This document shows, one piece after another, positions 16,201-25,155 of a stretch of 57,322 nt of DNA (its first letter is position 1; every line of letters starts with the position of its first letter). The translations under genes and the position numbers were made by a program. The notes beneath the pieces are model-generated. The model was not told the DNA's origin. It made no database searches and saw only the letters and a list, made by a program, of their open reading frames with translations. Source of the DNA: an uncultured Bacteroides sp. (lineage in GTDB: Bacteria > Bacteroidota > Bacteroidia > Bacteroidales > Bacteroidaceae); NCBI RefSeq assembly GCF_902491285.1, contig NZ_CABUHK010000027.1, positions 1-57,322 on the forward strand. The letters are read 5' to 3'.

Positions 16201-17564
16201 GACAGTTGGAACGTTCGAACACCAATAAGACGGTAGGAATTATCTTGTGCTTTGTCTTGCTGGTTGTTTCTTTGGTCGGGTATTATTTTTTGTATATGAG
16301 GAAGCGGTTGCAGAATCGGTTGAATCTTGAGCAGGTGCTCGAAATAAATCAGAAGGTATTTGCGGCATCTTTAGTCAGGCCTCAGGAACAGGAGGATGCG
16401 GAAGCGCTTCAACGTGAGGAAAGTACACTCAAGGAAATACCGCAGCGTATTGTGGATGAAGCGTTCGGTTCCGTGAATGAATTGCTGGCAATTGACCGGA
16501 TGGGAATCGCGGTATATAATGAAACGACGCATCGGTTGGAATATGCTTCGCGTCCCGGACAGGAAATGCCGGAAATGGTGCAGTTGTGTTTTGATTCCGG
16601 TGAGTATCTTGCCAATCAACATCTTCTGGCTATCCCATTGAGAGTGGAAGCGGGGGGAGAACATCAATGTGTCGGTGTGTTGTATTTGGAGCGTAGGGAA
16701 GGTTCGGAGCAGGAAACAGACCGTTTGTTGTTTGAGTTGGTGGCTCGTTATGTGGCTATTGTAGTATTTAACGCAGTAGTGAAGTTGGCTACGAAATACC
16801 GGGATATTGAGTCGGCACACGAAGAGACGCGCCGGGCTTCTTGGGAAGATAGTATGTTGCATGTACAGAATATGGTGCTCGACAACTGTTTGTCTACGAT
16901 TAAACATGAGACGATTTATTATCCGAATAAAATCAAACAGATTGTAGGACGGCTGAACGTACAGAATCTTTCGGAAAAGGAAGAGCGCGAAGCGGTGGAT
17001 ACTATGACGGAATTGATAGAATATTATAAGGGTATCTTCACTATCCTGAGTTCGTGTGCTTCCCGTCAGTTGGAAGAGGTTACTTTCCGGCGGACGGTGA
17101 TTCCGGTGCAGGAGCTTTTTGATGCTGCCGGAAAATATTTCAGGAAGGTAATGAAGAACCGGACGGAGAGGATAGAGTTGGAGATGGAGCCGGTGGAGGC
17201 AAGAGTAATAGGAGATGTGAATCAGTTGCGTTTTTTGTTGGAAAATCTGATTGACGAAGCGTTGACGGTTCGTGAAGACGGTGTGCTTCGTTTGCAGGCT
17301 CGCAGGGATGATGAGTATATTCGTTTTCTCTTTACGGATAAGAGACGTGAGAAGAGTGTAGAGGAGTTGAACCAATTGTTTTACCCGAATCTGGCACGCA
17401 TGACTTCCGGTGAAAAAGGGGAGTTGCGCGGTACGGAATACCTGGTATGCAAGCAGATTATCCGTGACCATGACGAATTTGCGGGACGCAGGGGATGTCG
17501 CATTAATGCCGAGCCTGCTGCGGGTGGAGGATTCACGGTTTATTTCACTGTTCCGCGCAGATAA
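13251..17564 (+). CDS. Giant fused double sensor histidine kinase (DUF5112/DUF5113-like)
   Basis: This 1437-residue protein appears to be two sensors joined head to tail. Half one has a lipoprotein-like signal (lipobox FFSC, Cys21), a helical TPR-like periplasmic region, a membrane helix at about 435-457, and a HATPase domain with NTLAENARKYTPEGG (near 700), VEDNGRGIS and GSGFGLMNCKGI. Half two restarts at about 818 with a second signal-like helix ending MGMVSCQ, then a periplasmic segment, a membrane helix at about 995-1017, a GAF-like region, an H-box-like TIKHETIYYP near 1217 and a degraded HATPase (LRFLLENLIDEALTV). The expected H-box of half one lacks histidine. The response regulator 34 nt downstream is its likely partner. 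Confidence 0.85.
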   Translation: MSSRFPLYIIGVVLFASFFSCTDMVPTKEVRLIDSLNGKAYAFRYRNLDSSYRYAEQAYRQVNFYKSGKAEASNNLGFWAYMNMDFDRAEALHKEVYKLTKNELELLIADIGLMKICQRTAMNKEFYDYRNSALKRMKRIREESDLFADRHEKLRLDYAFTEFFIVSSIYYYYLQQRQEAVASLNRIPEDEALADTNQLLYYHYIKGSASLVEADKPEDRKLREFDHLYYTWRMAVQSNHPYFEGNGLQGLANLMISSNNFDFFQTRRTHALEQFDFPIDSLLPLRLAQLALEKFREYDDLYQIAGAYVSIGKYLNVHGRYSEALDTLTKALNCVNRHHMLYYHNETDTLDKLYTFAEGDTTYTGVPWIMQENVKTVPEWISRIREQLSVSYAGLGMKYASDYNRNIYLDILNFTRQDKELESRYVSLEAGSRQMTLVLFLVIVGLVLVVILWWFFNKRSKIRNQVDVERLQQILGLCRDITSSIPMNVPLIQEGIDQLFGKGRMRLDIPEEGKAALVPMHRLNRDEKALVHVLEPYIIWAVDNEQMVEALSDERMKLEKQRYIYEQHIAGNKRQNLIKKACMAIVNGINPYIDRILNEVHKLTEKGYIDDEKIKKEKYQYIDELVTTINEYNDILALWIKMKQGTLSLNIETFSLDELFELLGKGRRSFEMKKQTLEIEPTAVMVKADRALTLFMINTLAENARKYTPEGGIIKVYAHTTDTYVEISVEDNGRGISEEDVACIIGEKVYDSRVIGIKNAENPEELKENKGSGFGLMNCKGIIEKYKKTNELFRVCTFNVESELGKGSRFYFRLPLGVRKVLGILLCLLLPMGMVSCQHDPIQPTLQGEDSIVVATDSIYEDLLDAASDYANAAYFANVDENYELALQYVDSAMLLLNEHYEKYARPGRPHRYMKLVGTGIPAEISWWNELFDSDYHVILDIRNEAAVAFLALKQLDAYSYNNSAFTDLYKLQGEDQTLEAYCRQLERSNTNKTVGIILCFVLLVVSLVGYYFLYMRKRLQNRLNLEQVLEINQKVFAASLVRPQEQEDAEALQREESTLKEIPQRIVDEAFGSVNELLAIDRMGIAVYNETTHRLEYASRPGQEMPEMVQLCFDSGEYLANQHLLAIPLRVEAGGEHQCVGVLYLERREGSEQETDRLLFELVARYVAIVVFNAVVKLATKYRDIESAHEETRRASWEDSMLHVQNMVLDNCLSTIKHETIYYPNKIKQIVGRLNVQNLSEKEEREAVDTMTELIEYYKGIFTILSSCASRQLEEVTFRRTVIPVQELFDAAGKYFRKVMKNRTERIELEMEPVEARVIGDVNQLRFLLENLIDEALTVREDGVLRLQARRDDEYIRFLFTDKRREKSVEELNQLFYPNLARMTSGEKGELRGTEYLVCKQIIRDHDEFAGRRGCRINAEPAAGGGFTVYFTVPRR

Positions 17565-17598
17565 AAAAGAAAACACCTAAAAGTTATTAGATAAGGAA

Positions 17599-18327
17599 AT
17601 GGAAGAACAGAAGTTTAAAGTTATTATTGTAGAGGATGTAAAACTGGAGTTAAAAGGTACAGAAGAGATATTCCGCCACGAAATACCGAATGCGGAAGTG
17701 ATTGGCACTGCCATGACTGAGAGCGAATTTTGGCCGTTAATGGAGGCACAACTCCCTGATTTGGTATTGCTGGATTTGGGACTGGGTGGTTCTACTACTA
17801 TCGGGGTGGATATTTGCCGGAATATATTCAAACGCTATAAAGATGTCCGTGTACTGATTTTCACCGGTGAAATTCTGAATGAGAAGTTGTGGGTGGATGT
17901 ACTGAATGCCGGTGCCGACGGAATTATCCTCAAGACAGGAGAATTATTGACCAAAACAGATGTACAGGCTGTGATGGATGGTAAGAAACTGGTTTTCAAC
18001 TATCCGATTTTGGAAAAGATTGTAGAGCGTTTCAAAAAGTCGGTTGCCAATGATGCGAAGCGTCAGGAAGCGGTAATCAGTTATGATATCGACGAATATG
18101 ACGAGCGTTTTCTCCGCCATCTGGCATTGGGATATACGAAAGAGATGATTGCGAATCTGAAAGGTATGCCCTTCGGTGTGAAATCATTGGAAAAAAGGCA
18201 AAATGACCTTATCGGACGTCTTTTCCCAAATGGAGAACGGGTGGGAGTGAATGCTACCCGATTGGCTGTCCGTGCATTGGAATTACGTATTATTGATTTG
18301 GATAATTTGGAAGCCGACGAGGAATAG
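17599..18327 (+). CDS. Response regulator with LuxR-like C-terminal domain
   Basis: This 242-residue protein has an N-terminal receiver domain: VIIVEDVKLELKG with acidic pocket, LVLLDLGLGG with phosphoacceptor Asp59, LIFTGE, and GADGIILKTGE containing the conserved Lys. The C-terminal part (RFLRHLALGYTKEMIANLKG then GVKSLEKRQNDLIGRLF) resembles a LuxR/GerE-type helix-turn-helix, though divergent. It follows the giant sensor kinase by 34 nt and is presumably its output. Targets are unknown; the AbgT gene 37 nt downstream may be co-transcribed. Confidence 0.88.
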   Translation: MEEQKFKVIIVEDVKLELKGTEEIFRHEIPNAEVIGTAMTESEFWPLMEAQLPDLVLLDLGLGGSTTIGVDICRNIFKRYKDVRVLIFTGEILNEKLWVDVLNAGADGIILKTGELLTKTDVQAVMDGKKLVFNYPILEKIVERFKKSVANDAKRQEAVISYDIDEYDERFLRHLALGYTKEMIANLKGMPFGVKSLEKRQNDLIGRLFPNGERVGVNATRLAVRALELRIIDLDNLEADEE

Positions 18328-18364
18328 ACAAAGGGAAACTGACGAAGAATAAACCTGAAAAGCG

Positions 18365-19819
18365 ATGAAGACAAAATGGCGCATGCCCCATCCTGCTACG
18401 ATGTTCATGCTGCTGACAATGGCAGTGGTCTTTCTTTCATGGATATGTGATATCTATGGATTGAAGGTGACATTGCCGCAGACCGGCGAAGATATTCGTG
18501 TACAAAGCTTGCTGAGTCCGGAAGGAATCCGCTGGTGGTTGAGGAACGCTATTAAGAACTTTACGGGATTTGCTCCGTTGGGCATGGTGATTATTGCCAT
18601 GTTCGGATTAGGAGTTGCTCAGCACTCAGGTTTTATTGATGCATGTATCCGTATGGGGGTGGGTAACCGTAAGGAGAAGAGGAAAATTATCTTGTGGGTG
18701 ATTGTTCTCGGATTGTTGTCGAATGCTATTGGTGACGGTGGATATATTATCTTGCTGCCTATTGCCGCCATGTTGTTTCAGTGGGTGGGACTTCATCCGA
18801 TTGCGGGAATTGTGACGGCTTATGTCTCCGTGGCGTGCGGGTATAGTGCCAATATTGTGTTGAGTACGATGGATCCGCTATTGGCTCATACCACACAGGA
18901 AGCTGCGTTGGCTCAAACAGGCTACCAGGGTAATACGGAACCTCTTTGCAATTACTTCTTTATGAGTGCTTCGACGGTAGTAATTACTGCTATTGTTTAT
19001 TGGGTGACCCAGAAATGGCTTCTTCCCAGGTTAGGTAAATATGAAGGAAGTGTAAAAGTGGAAGGTTATCGTCCTCTATCGCGTAAAGAGAGGCGTGCAA
19101 TTATGATTTCTATCATTGTAGCAGCTATTTATGTAGTCCTTGTTTTATGGCTTACTTTTTCCTCTTATGGCATTTTGCGTGGTGTGAACGGCGGTCTGAT
19201 GCATTCACCTTTCATTGCCGGTATCTTGTTCCTTCTCTCTTTGGGAGCGGGCATTACGGGGATGGCGTATGGCTTTAGTTCCGGTCGTTATCGCACGGAC
19301 AATGATGTGATTGAAGGGTTGACACAGCCCATGAAACTTCTAGGCGTCTATTTCGTAATTGCTTTCTTTGCCGCTCAGATGTTCGCCTGTTTTGAGTATT
19401 CTCATTTGGACAAATGTCTTGCCATAATGGGTGCCGAGTTACTTTCTTCTTTTGAGCCGACTCCATTGACGGCTTTGGTCTTGTTTATCCTGTTTACGGC
19501 ATTTATCAATCTGATTATGGTATCTGCTACTTCCAAATGGGCTTTTATGTCTTTCATCTTTATTCCTATGTTTGCGCAGATGGGAATCTCACCGGACGTA
19601 GCGCAATGTGCTTTCCGTATCGGAGATAGCTCGACAAATGCCATTACTCCTTTCTTATTTTATATGCCTTTGGTGCTGACTTATATGCGGCAGTATGATA
19701 AACAGATAACGTATGGTACATTACTTAAATATACCTGGAGATATTCACTGGCTATCTTGTTTGCCTGGACGTTACTGTTTATCATCTGGTATTTGCTGAA
19801 GATACCGGTAGGTTTATAA
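18365..19819 (+). CDS. AbgT-family transporter
   Basis: This 484-residue polytopic membrane protein (about 10-12 helices) matches AbgT: MPHPATMFMLLTMAVVFLSW at the N-terminus, NFTGFAPLGMVIIAMFGLGVAQHSG, the helical-hairpin region GLLSNAIGDGGYIILLPIAA, and NLIMVSATSKWAFMSFIFIPM plus RIGDSSTNAITPFLFYMPL. Members import p-aminobenzoyl-glutamate or export sulfonamides and folate-pathway compounds. Direction here is not readable from sequence. It follows the response regulator closely and ends at a strong terminator. Confidence 0.93.
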   Translation: MKTKWRMPHPATMFMLLTMAVVFLSWICDIYGLKVTLPQTGEDIRVQSLLSPEGIRWWLRNAIKNFTGFAPLGMVIIAMFGLGVAQHSGFIDACIRMGVGNRKEKRKIILWVIVLGLLSNAIGDGGYIILLPIAAMLFQWVGLHPIAGIVTAYVSVACGYSANIVLSTMDPLLAHTTQEAALAQTGYQGNTEPLCNYFFMSASTVVITAIVYWVTQKWLLPRLGKYEGSVKVEGYRPLSRKERRAIMISIIVAAIYVVLVLWLTFSSYGILRGVNGGLMHSPFIAGILFLLSLGAGITGMAYGFSSGRYRTDNDVIEGLTQPMKLLGVYFVIAFFAAQMFACFEYSHLDKCLAIMGAELLSSFEPTPLTALVLFILFTAFINLIMVSATSKWAFMSFIFIPMFAQMGISPDVAQCAFRIGDSSTNAITPFLFYMPLVLTYMRQYDKQITYGTLLKYTWRYSLAILFAWTLLFIIWYLLKIPVGL

Positions 19820-19838
19820 TGCAAAGATGGATGGCAAA

Positions 19839-19870
19839 GTTCCGGTTTCATCAGCCGGAATTTTTTATTT
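19839..19870 (+). terminator. Rho-independent terminator after AbgT gene
   Basis: TTCCGG at 19840-19845 pairs with CCGGAA at 19855-19860, followed by TTTTTTATTT. Confidence 0.8.
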
Positions 19871-19883
19871 CTGAATTATTTCC

Positions 19884-19891
19884 TATATTTG
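19884..19891 (+). promoter_or_regulatory. Bacteroides -7 box TATATTTG
   Basis: TAnnTTTG match 28 nt before the ECF sigma factor start, immediately after the AbgT terminator. Confidence 0.6.
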
Positions 19892-19918
19892 TAATCGTTC
19901 TTTTAAGAAAAACAACGA

Positions 19919-20506
19919 ATGAATTTACCGGAAGTCTCTGAAAAGCTAATAGAACAATTAAATCATGGTAATATTAAGGCATTTGATAAAATCTATCATA
20001 CGTACTATTTGTACTTGTGTGCAATAGCTGTTTATTATGTACATGACAAGCGTGTGGCAGGAGAAATAGTGAATGATGTCTTTGTCGCTTTTTGGCAGAA
20101 TCGTCATCATATTACTCATCCGGTGCTTCCGTATTTGAGGCGTGCCATTCAGAATGCAAGTATCAGCTATCTTCGTTCTTCTTATTTTAATGAGAAACAG
20201 ATGACGGAACAGATGGAGGAAATATGGGCTTTTCTTGAAAATCATATTCTTTCTTCTGATAATCCTCTGCAGGCTTTGGAACATAGCGAAATGAACACAA
20301 TCATTATGAAGAAGGTGGAAGAACTTCCTGCCAGATGCCGTGCTATATTTAAAGCAAGCCTGTATGAAGGAAAATCGTACAGTGAAATCGCAGAGGAGCA
20401 GAATGTCAATGTTGCGACTGTTAGAGTACAGATGAAAATAGCATTGACTAAGCTGCGCGAATCACTTGGTACACCATATATGATAGCAATTTTGATGTTT
20501 CTCTAA
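19919..20506 (+). CDS. ECF-type RNA polymerase sigma factor
   Basis: This 195-residue sigma-70 family protein has region 2 (FDKIYHTYYLYLCAIAVYYV, VAGEIVNDVFVAFWQNRHHI) and region 4 (LPARCRAIFKASLYEGKSYS, EIAEEQNVNVATVRVQMKIA), with no regions 1 or 3. It is the Bacteroidetes RpoE-like PUL type, freed when FecR is triggered by a SusC-like transporter. It ends 78 nt before the FecR gene, the usual pairing. It should activate the SusC promoter downstream. Confidence 0.93.
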   Translation: MNLPEVSEKLIEQLNHGNIKAFDKIYHTYYLYLCAIAVYYVHDKRVAGEIVNDVFVAFWQNRHHITHPVLPYLRRAIQNASISYLRSSYFNEKQMTEQMEEIWAFLENHILSSDNPLQALEHSEMNTIIMKKVEELPARCRAIFKASLYEGKSYSEIAEEQNVNVATVRVQMKIALTKLRESLGTPYMIAILMFL

Positions 20507-20528
20507 AAAAAATCGCATTTCTTTTAAA

Positions 20529-20580
20529 CGTATTTTTTTCTTTTGCGTATCTAGTTATATACACCCATAGAAAAAATACG
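20529..20580 (+). promoter_or_regulatory. A/T-rich inverted repeat in the sigma/anti-sigma spacer
   Basis: CGTATTTTTTTC at 20529-20540 is nearly the reverse complement of GAAAAAATACG at 20570-20580, with about 29 nt between, and the right arm ends 4 nt before the FecR ATG. The spacer also contains TTTTGCGTATCTAGT. It could be an ECF-dependent promoter region or a leader hairpin masking the FecR start. Function is inferred. Confidence 0.35.
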
Positions 20581-20584
20581 CTTT

Positions 20585-21607
20585 ATGAATAAGTTTTATG
20601 ATATAGAGGAGTTGGAATTACGGATCAGCAATTATCTGTCCGGTAGTTGCACGGAGGAAGAAAAAGAAACTCTACTTGCCTTTTTGGCGTCCAATGAGGA
20701 TGCTGCCAATACTTTCCGGGAAATGTCTGCCGTATGGGCTGTCTCTTCTGTTCCCGCATTCGCAAAGAATGAAGATATTAATCTATCACATATAAAAGAA
20801 GAAATTGCTGCTTCTGAAGTGAAAGCTACCCGAACACGAAAGTTGATCCCTGTTTGGCTGAAGGTGGCTGCCGCAATTATTTTGTTGTTAGGTTGCAATT
20901 ATTTTTGGTACACTTATACTGAAAATCTAACGGAAGTATATACAAAAGCGGATTCTCCTTATGAAATTAAGGTGCCTGCCGGTTCGCGGACGAATATTGT
21001 GCTTCCCGATGGAACGGAAGTTTCTTTGAATGCAGGTTCTGTTTTGCGCTATTATCGGGGATTCGGCATTCGTGGACGTGATGTCACTTTAGATGGTGAA
21101 GGATATTTTAAGGTGGCAAAAAATGAGAAAATTCCTTTCTTCGTTAATACGAATGGTGTGCAAGTGCGGGTAGTGGGAACTGTGTTCAATGTCCGTGCTT
21201 ATGATGACGATGACTATGTGATGGTATCACTGTTGGAAGGTCGTGTCAATTTATCCGCTTTGTCCGGTTCTGAGATGAAGTTATTCCCTAGCGAACAGGC
21301 TTTGTATAAAAAGAATACGGGACGTATGGAAAAGATGAAATCAAATGCAAGTACCGCCTGCGACTGGCTGGACGGTGGCTTGACCTTTGAGAATGTCTCG
21401 TTTGAGGATATTGCGCATCGACTGGAACGTAAATTCCAGGTGAAGATTAGAATTGAGAGTGAACGTCTGGGTGAGGAACATTTCTCAGGATGCTTCAACA
21501 GCAATCAAAGTATCGATGATATATTGGAAGAAATCAACGTTGAAAAGCAATATACATGGAAAGTGAGTGGCGACACAATCTTTATAACGGATAAAAAAAG
21601 GAGGTAA
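20585..21607 (+). CDS. FecR-type anti-sigma factor
   Basis: This 340-residue protein has an N-terminal cytosolic helical domain (about 1-85), a single membrane helix (LKVAAAIILLLGCNYFWYTY, about 96-115), then the periplasmic FecR domain (YEIKVPAGSRTNIVLPDGTE, GYFKVAKNEKIPFFVNTNGV, RVVGTVFNVRAY) and a C-terminal DUF4974-like domain (LTFENVSFEDIAHRLERKFQ). It holds the ECF sigma factor at the membrane and receives a signal from the STN domain of the SusC partner. All domains appear intact. It lies between sigma gene and susC. Confidence 0.94.
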   Translation: MNKFYDIEELELRISNYLSGSCTEEEKETLLAFLASNEDAANTFREMSAVWAVSSVPAFAKNEDINLSHIKEEIAASEVKATRTRKLIPVWLKVAAAIILLLGCNYFWYTYTENLTEVYTKADSPYEIKVPAGSRTNIVLPDGTEVSLNAGSVLRYYRGFGIRGRDVTLDGEGYFKVAKNEKIPFFVNTNGVQVRVVGTVFNVRAYDDDDYVMVSLLEGRVNLSALSGSEMKLFPSEQALYKKNTGRMEKMKSNASTACDWLDGGLTFENVSFEDIAHRLERKFQVKIRIESERLGEEHFSGCFNSNQSIDDILEEINVEKQYTWKVSGDTIFITDKKRR

Positions 21608-21710
21608 AATAAAAGAAAATATAGTATATGATTGGGAACATGACCGGTAGATATACGGGCGGTTCGTCGATATATAGAAAGATATTAGTTAACCTTTAAT
21701 AGTGAAAAAT

Positions 21711-24700
21711 ATGAGATTAATAGTAAAGAAGATATTATTAATGCTTCTGCTTTTGTCTGTCGGAAACGTTTTGGCTGGCTACCAGTTGTCAGCGCAGGAA
21801 CAAAGCAAGAGATTCAACGTAAAAGTAGATAACGTTACTTTAAAAGAAGCCATTGAGGTCATAAAGAAGTCCGGAAACTATTCTTTTCTGATTCGCAATA
21901 ATGACATTGATTTGAATAGAAAGGTTTCTGTAGATATAAGTAACGGTACGATTAATGATGTAATGGGACAGTTGCTGACAGGTATGAATGTCAGTTATGA
22001 AGTGAACGGAAGCAGAGTAATCATGTTCCATGCAGTAACTCCTCAGAATGAACAGGAAAAATCATTTGTTTTGAAAGGTCGGATTACCGATCCTGCGGGG
22101 GAGGGAGTGATTGGCGCGAATGTGAAAGTGCTGAATTCTACAGAAGGTACGATTACGGATATGGACGGTAATTTCTCATTGATGGTTACCTTGAATGCCC
22201 GTCTGTCTGTTTCTTATATCGGATATGCTACTCAGGAAGTGACGGTGAAAGACCAGCGTCCTCTGAATGTAACCCTGAAAGAAGATACCCGTTTGATAGA
22301 CGAGGTAGTGGTTGTCGGTTACGGTGTGCAAAAGAAAGCAAATCTGACAGGGGCGGTTAGTAGTGTGAAGATGGATGATGTATTGGGTGACCGTCCGGTA
22401 GTTTCCGTTAGTGATGCTTTGAAAGGGGCGATGCCCGGTTTGCAGATTACCGGTAATTCAGGAAGACCCGGTGAAGAAATGAGTTTCAATATCCGCGGTG
22501 TCAATAGCTTGGATAAGAATGGAAAACCGCTGGTGCTGGTGGATAACGTGGAGATGGATATTAATATGCTCGATCCGAACGATATCGAATCGGTAACGGT
22601 TCTGAAAGATGCAGCCTCTTCTGCTATTTATGGGGCTCGTGCAGCGTTTGGTGTGATTCTTATTACTACCAAGAAAGGCTCGGACGCCACTAAGCTTTCT
22701 ATCAATTATTCAAATAACTTCTCATTTAGCAGACCTGCCAATATGCCACATAAGGCTACTCCGCTTCAAACGGTACAAGCTTATAAAGATATGGGAACAA
22801 TCAATTATCAAAGCGGGCAGAATGTGGATACCTGGCTGGATTTATTGAAGGAGTATAATGCCAATCCGTCTGCTTATCCGGACGGTTATGCGATGGTAGG
22901 CGGACTCCGGTATAGCTTGGCGGAAACAAATCTTTTTGATGATATGATGGAGACAGGCTTCCAGCAAACTCACAATATCTCGGTAGGCGGTGGTACGAAA
23001 GATATTTCTTATCGTTTCTCTTTCGGTATGGTAAATGAGAATGGCGTCTTGAATTCGGATAAGGATACATATAAACGATATAATGTTTCTTCTTATCTTC
23101 GTTCGGATGTGTTCTCGTGGATTACTCCTGAGCTGGATATAAAATATACGAACTCTAACTCTTCATTACCTGAAACTTCCGGTGGATATGGCATATGGGG
23201 AGCAGCGGTAGCATTTCCTTCTTATTTTCCTACCGGAACAATGAATATTGACGGTGAAGATTTACCGATTAATACTCCCCGTAATTTGATTAATCTGGCA
23301 TATCCGACAACCATTCAAAAGAATAATCTTCGTATTTTCGGAAAAGTGACGATTACTCCTATGAAGAATGTGAAGTTGATAGGTGAATATACATTCAATC
23401 ATTTGAGCAACGAGAAAACGAAGTTTGATAAGAAATTCTATTATGCCCATGGTGGTAACTTTGTAAAAGAAGTTTCTACTGCAAATTCCAAGTACGAATA
23501 TTCCAATGGTATTACTGATTATAATGCATTGAACTTTTATGCTAATTATAATAATTCGTGGGGCAAGCATGATGTTACTGTAATGGGAGGTTTCAATCAG
23601 GAAAGTAGTGATTACCGGTATGCTGAAATGTCGCGCATGAACATGATTAATGAGGATTTGCCTTCTATTTCACAAGCGACGGGGGATTATTTTGCTAAGG
23701 ATAAATTCGAGCGTTATACAGTAAGAGGCCTGTTCTATCGTATCAACTATTCGTTCGCCGGCAAGTATTTGCTTGAAACGAACGGACGTTATGACGGTTC
23801 TTCCAAATTCCCGAAGAACAGCCGTTTTGGTTTCTTCCCTTCGGTTTCTGCCGGATGGCGTATCAGTGAAGAAGCATTTATGCAACCGCTGAACACTGTT
23901 TTGTCTAACCTGAAGTTGCGTGGTTCCTGGGGTAATATTGGAAATCAGAGTATCACTCCTTATGCATATATTCCCGGAATGGATGCCGAACAGGCTTACT
24001 GGACCGTCTCCGGTATCAAAGTGACTACTCTGAAACCAGCTTCTTTGGTGAGCAATAGCTTTACCTGGGAAAAGGTGACGACCATTGATTTTGGTTTTGA
24101 CTTGGGACTATTGGATAACAGGCTGAATATGGTGTTCGACTGGTATCGCAGAGATACAAAGGGTATGCTTGCTCCGGGAGCTGAACTTCCGAGTGTATTA
24201 GGTGCAAGTGCTCCTTTACAGAATACGGCTGACCTTCGTTCCAAAGGTTGGGAAATTTCTGTAGATTGGAATGACCGGATAGGAAAAGTGAAATATAACC
24301 TGGGATTCAATCTTTATGATGCAAAGACTAAGATTACTAAATACAACAATGAAACAGGTTTGTTCGGTAAAGATAAGAATGATAAGGATACTTATCGTGT
24401 AGGAATGGAATTGGGTGAAATTTGGGGATATGTGACCGACCGCTTGTACACTGTGGATGATTTCGATGAGAGTGGAAAACTGAAACCGGGCATTGCTAAG
24501 GTAGAAGAATATAATCCGAACCCGGGAGATATATTGTATAAGGACTTGGATGGGAATGATATCATCAATAGTGGTACGAGTACAACGAAAGACCCGGGCG
24601 ACCGCAAGATTATAGGTAATAGCACCCGTCGTTATCAGTATGGTATCCATGGAAGTGCCAGTTGGAACGGATTCTCACTGTCTTTCCTATTGCAGGGAGT

Positions 24701-25127
24701 AGGCAAACGGGATTTATGGGTTATGAATGACTTGTTCTATCCGCACTACGATGCCTGGACTACTGTCTATGACTCACAATTGAATTATTGGACCCCGGAG
24801 CATACGGATAGCTACTTCCCGCGTATTTATGAGAAAGCTGCCGGAAATACTGCCGCCAATACACGTGTTCAGACTCGTTATTTACAAGACGGATCATATT
24901 TGAGTATTCGCAATATAACGCTTTCTTATAATTTCCCGTCCAAGTGGATAAATAAGATTGGGATTAATAACCTGGCAGTGTTCTTTAGCGGTGAGAATCT
25001 TTATACATTCGACCATCTTCCGAAGGGACTCGATCCGGAACGTTCTGTTACGGATGATTTGGGACAGCGCGGCTTTACTTATCCGTATATGAGACAGTAT
25101 TCGTTTGGTATAAACGTTTCATTCTGA
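21711..25127 (+). CDS. susC-like: SusC/RagA TonB-dependent transporter with STN signalling domain
   Basis: This outer-membrane transporter of about 1138 residues imports glycan oligomers with its SusD lid. After a signal peptide (MRLIVKKILLMLLLLSVGNV) comes an STN domain (about 30-110, KVDNVTLKEAIEVIKKSGNY). A carboxypeptidase-like repeat follows (KGRITDPAGEGVIGANVKVL), then the plug (VVVGYGVQKKANLTGAVSSV, NIRGVNS, VLKDAASSAIYGARAAFGV) and the 22-strand barrel ending YSFGINVSF. The STN domain marks transporters that talk to FecR, matching the two upstream genes. I chose ATG 21711; an in-frame GTG at 21702 would add three residues. Confidence 0.96.
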   Translation: MRLIVKKILLMLLLLSVGNVLAGYQLSAQEQSKRFNVKVDNVTLKEAIEVIKKSGNYSFLIRNNDIDLNRKVSVDISNGTINDVMGQLLTGMNVSYEVNGSRVIMFHAVTPQNEQEKSFVLKGRITDPAGEGVIGANVKVLNSTEGTITDMDGNFSLMVTLNARLSVSYIGYATQEVTVKDQRPLNVTLKEDTRLIDEVVVVGYGVQKKANLTGAVSSVKMDDVLGDRPVVSVSDALKGAMPGLQITGNSGRPGEEMSFNIRGVNSLDKNGKPLVLVDNVEMDINMLDPNDIESVTVLKDAASSAIYGARAAFGVILITTKKGSDATKLSINYSNNFSFSRPANMPHKATPLQTVQAYKDMGTINYQSGQNVDTWLDLLKEYNANPSAYPDGYAMVGGLRYSLAETNLFDDMMETGFQQTHNISVGGGTKDISYRFSFGMVNENGVLNSDKDTYKRYNVSSYLRSDVFSWITPELDIKYTNSNSSLPETSGGYGIWGAAVAFPSYFPTGTMNIDGEDLPINTPRNLINLAYPTTIQKNNLRIFGKVTITPMKNVKLIGEYTFNHLSNEKTKFDKKFYYAHGGNFVKEVSTANSKYEYSNGITDYNALNFYANYNNSWGKHDVTVMGGFNQESSDYRYAEMSRMNMINEDLPSISQATGDYFAKDKFERYTVRGLFYRINYSFAGKYLLETNGRYDGSSKFPKNSRFGFFPSVSAGWRISEEAFMQPLNTVLSNLKLRGSWGNIGNQSITPYAYIPGMDAEQAYWTVSGIKVTTLKPASLVSNSFTWEKVTTIDFGFDLGLLDNRLNMVFDWYRRDTKGMLAPGAELPSVLGASAPLQNTADLRSKGWEISVDWNDRIGKVKYNLGFNLYDAKTKITKYNNETGLFGKDKNDKDTYRVGMELGEIWGYVTDRLYTVDDFDESGKLKPGIAKVEEYNPNPGDILYKDLDGNDIINSGTSTTKDPGDRKIIGNSTRRYQYGIHGSASWNGFSLSFLLQGVGKRDLWVMNDLFYPHYDAWTTVYDSQLNYWTPEHTDSYFPRIYEKAAGNTAANTRVQTRYLQDGSYLSIRNITLSYNFPSKWINKIGINNLAVFFSGENLYTFDHLPKGLDPERSVTDDLGQRGFTYPYMRQYSFGINVSF

Positions 25128-25155
25128 TTGTATCACAACTTAAAGAGTAATTATT

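Noticed and set aside
16371..17576. 401-codon open frame on the minus strand
   Set aside because: It lies wholly antisense to the double sensor kinase, has no domain sense, and arises from the coding bias of the plus-strand gene.
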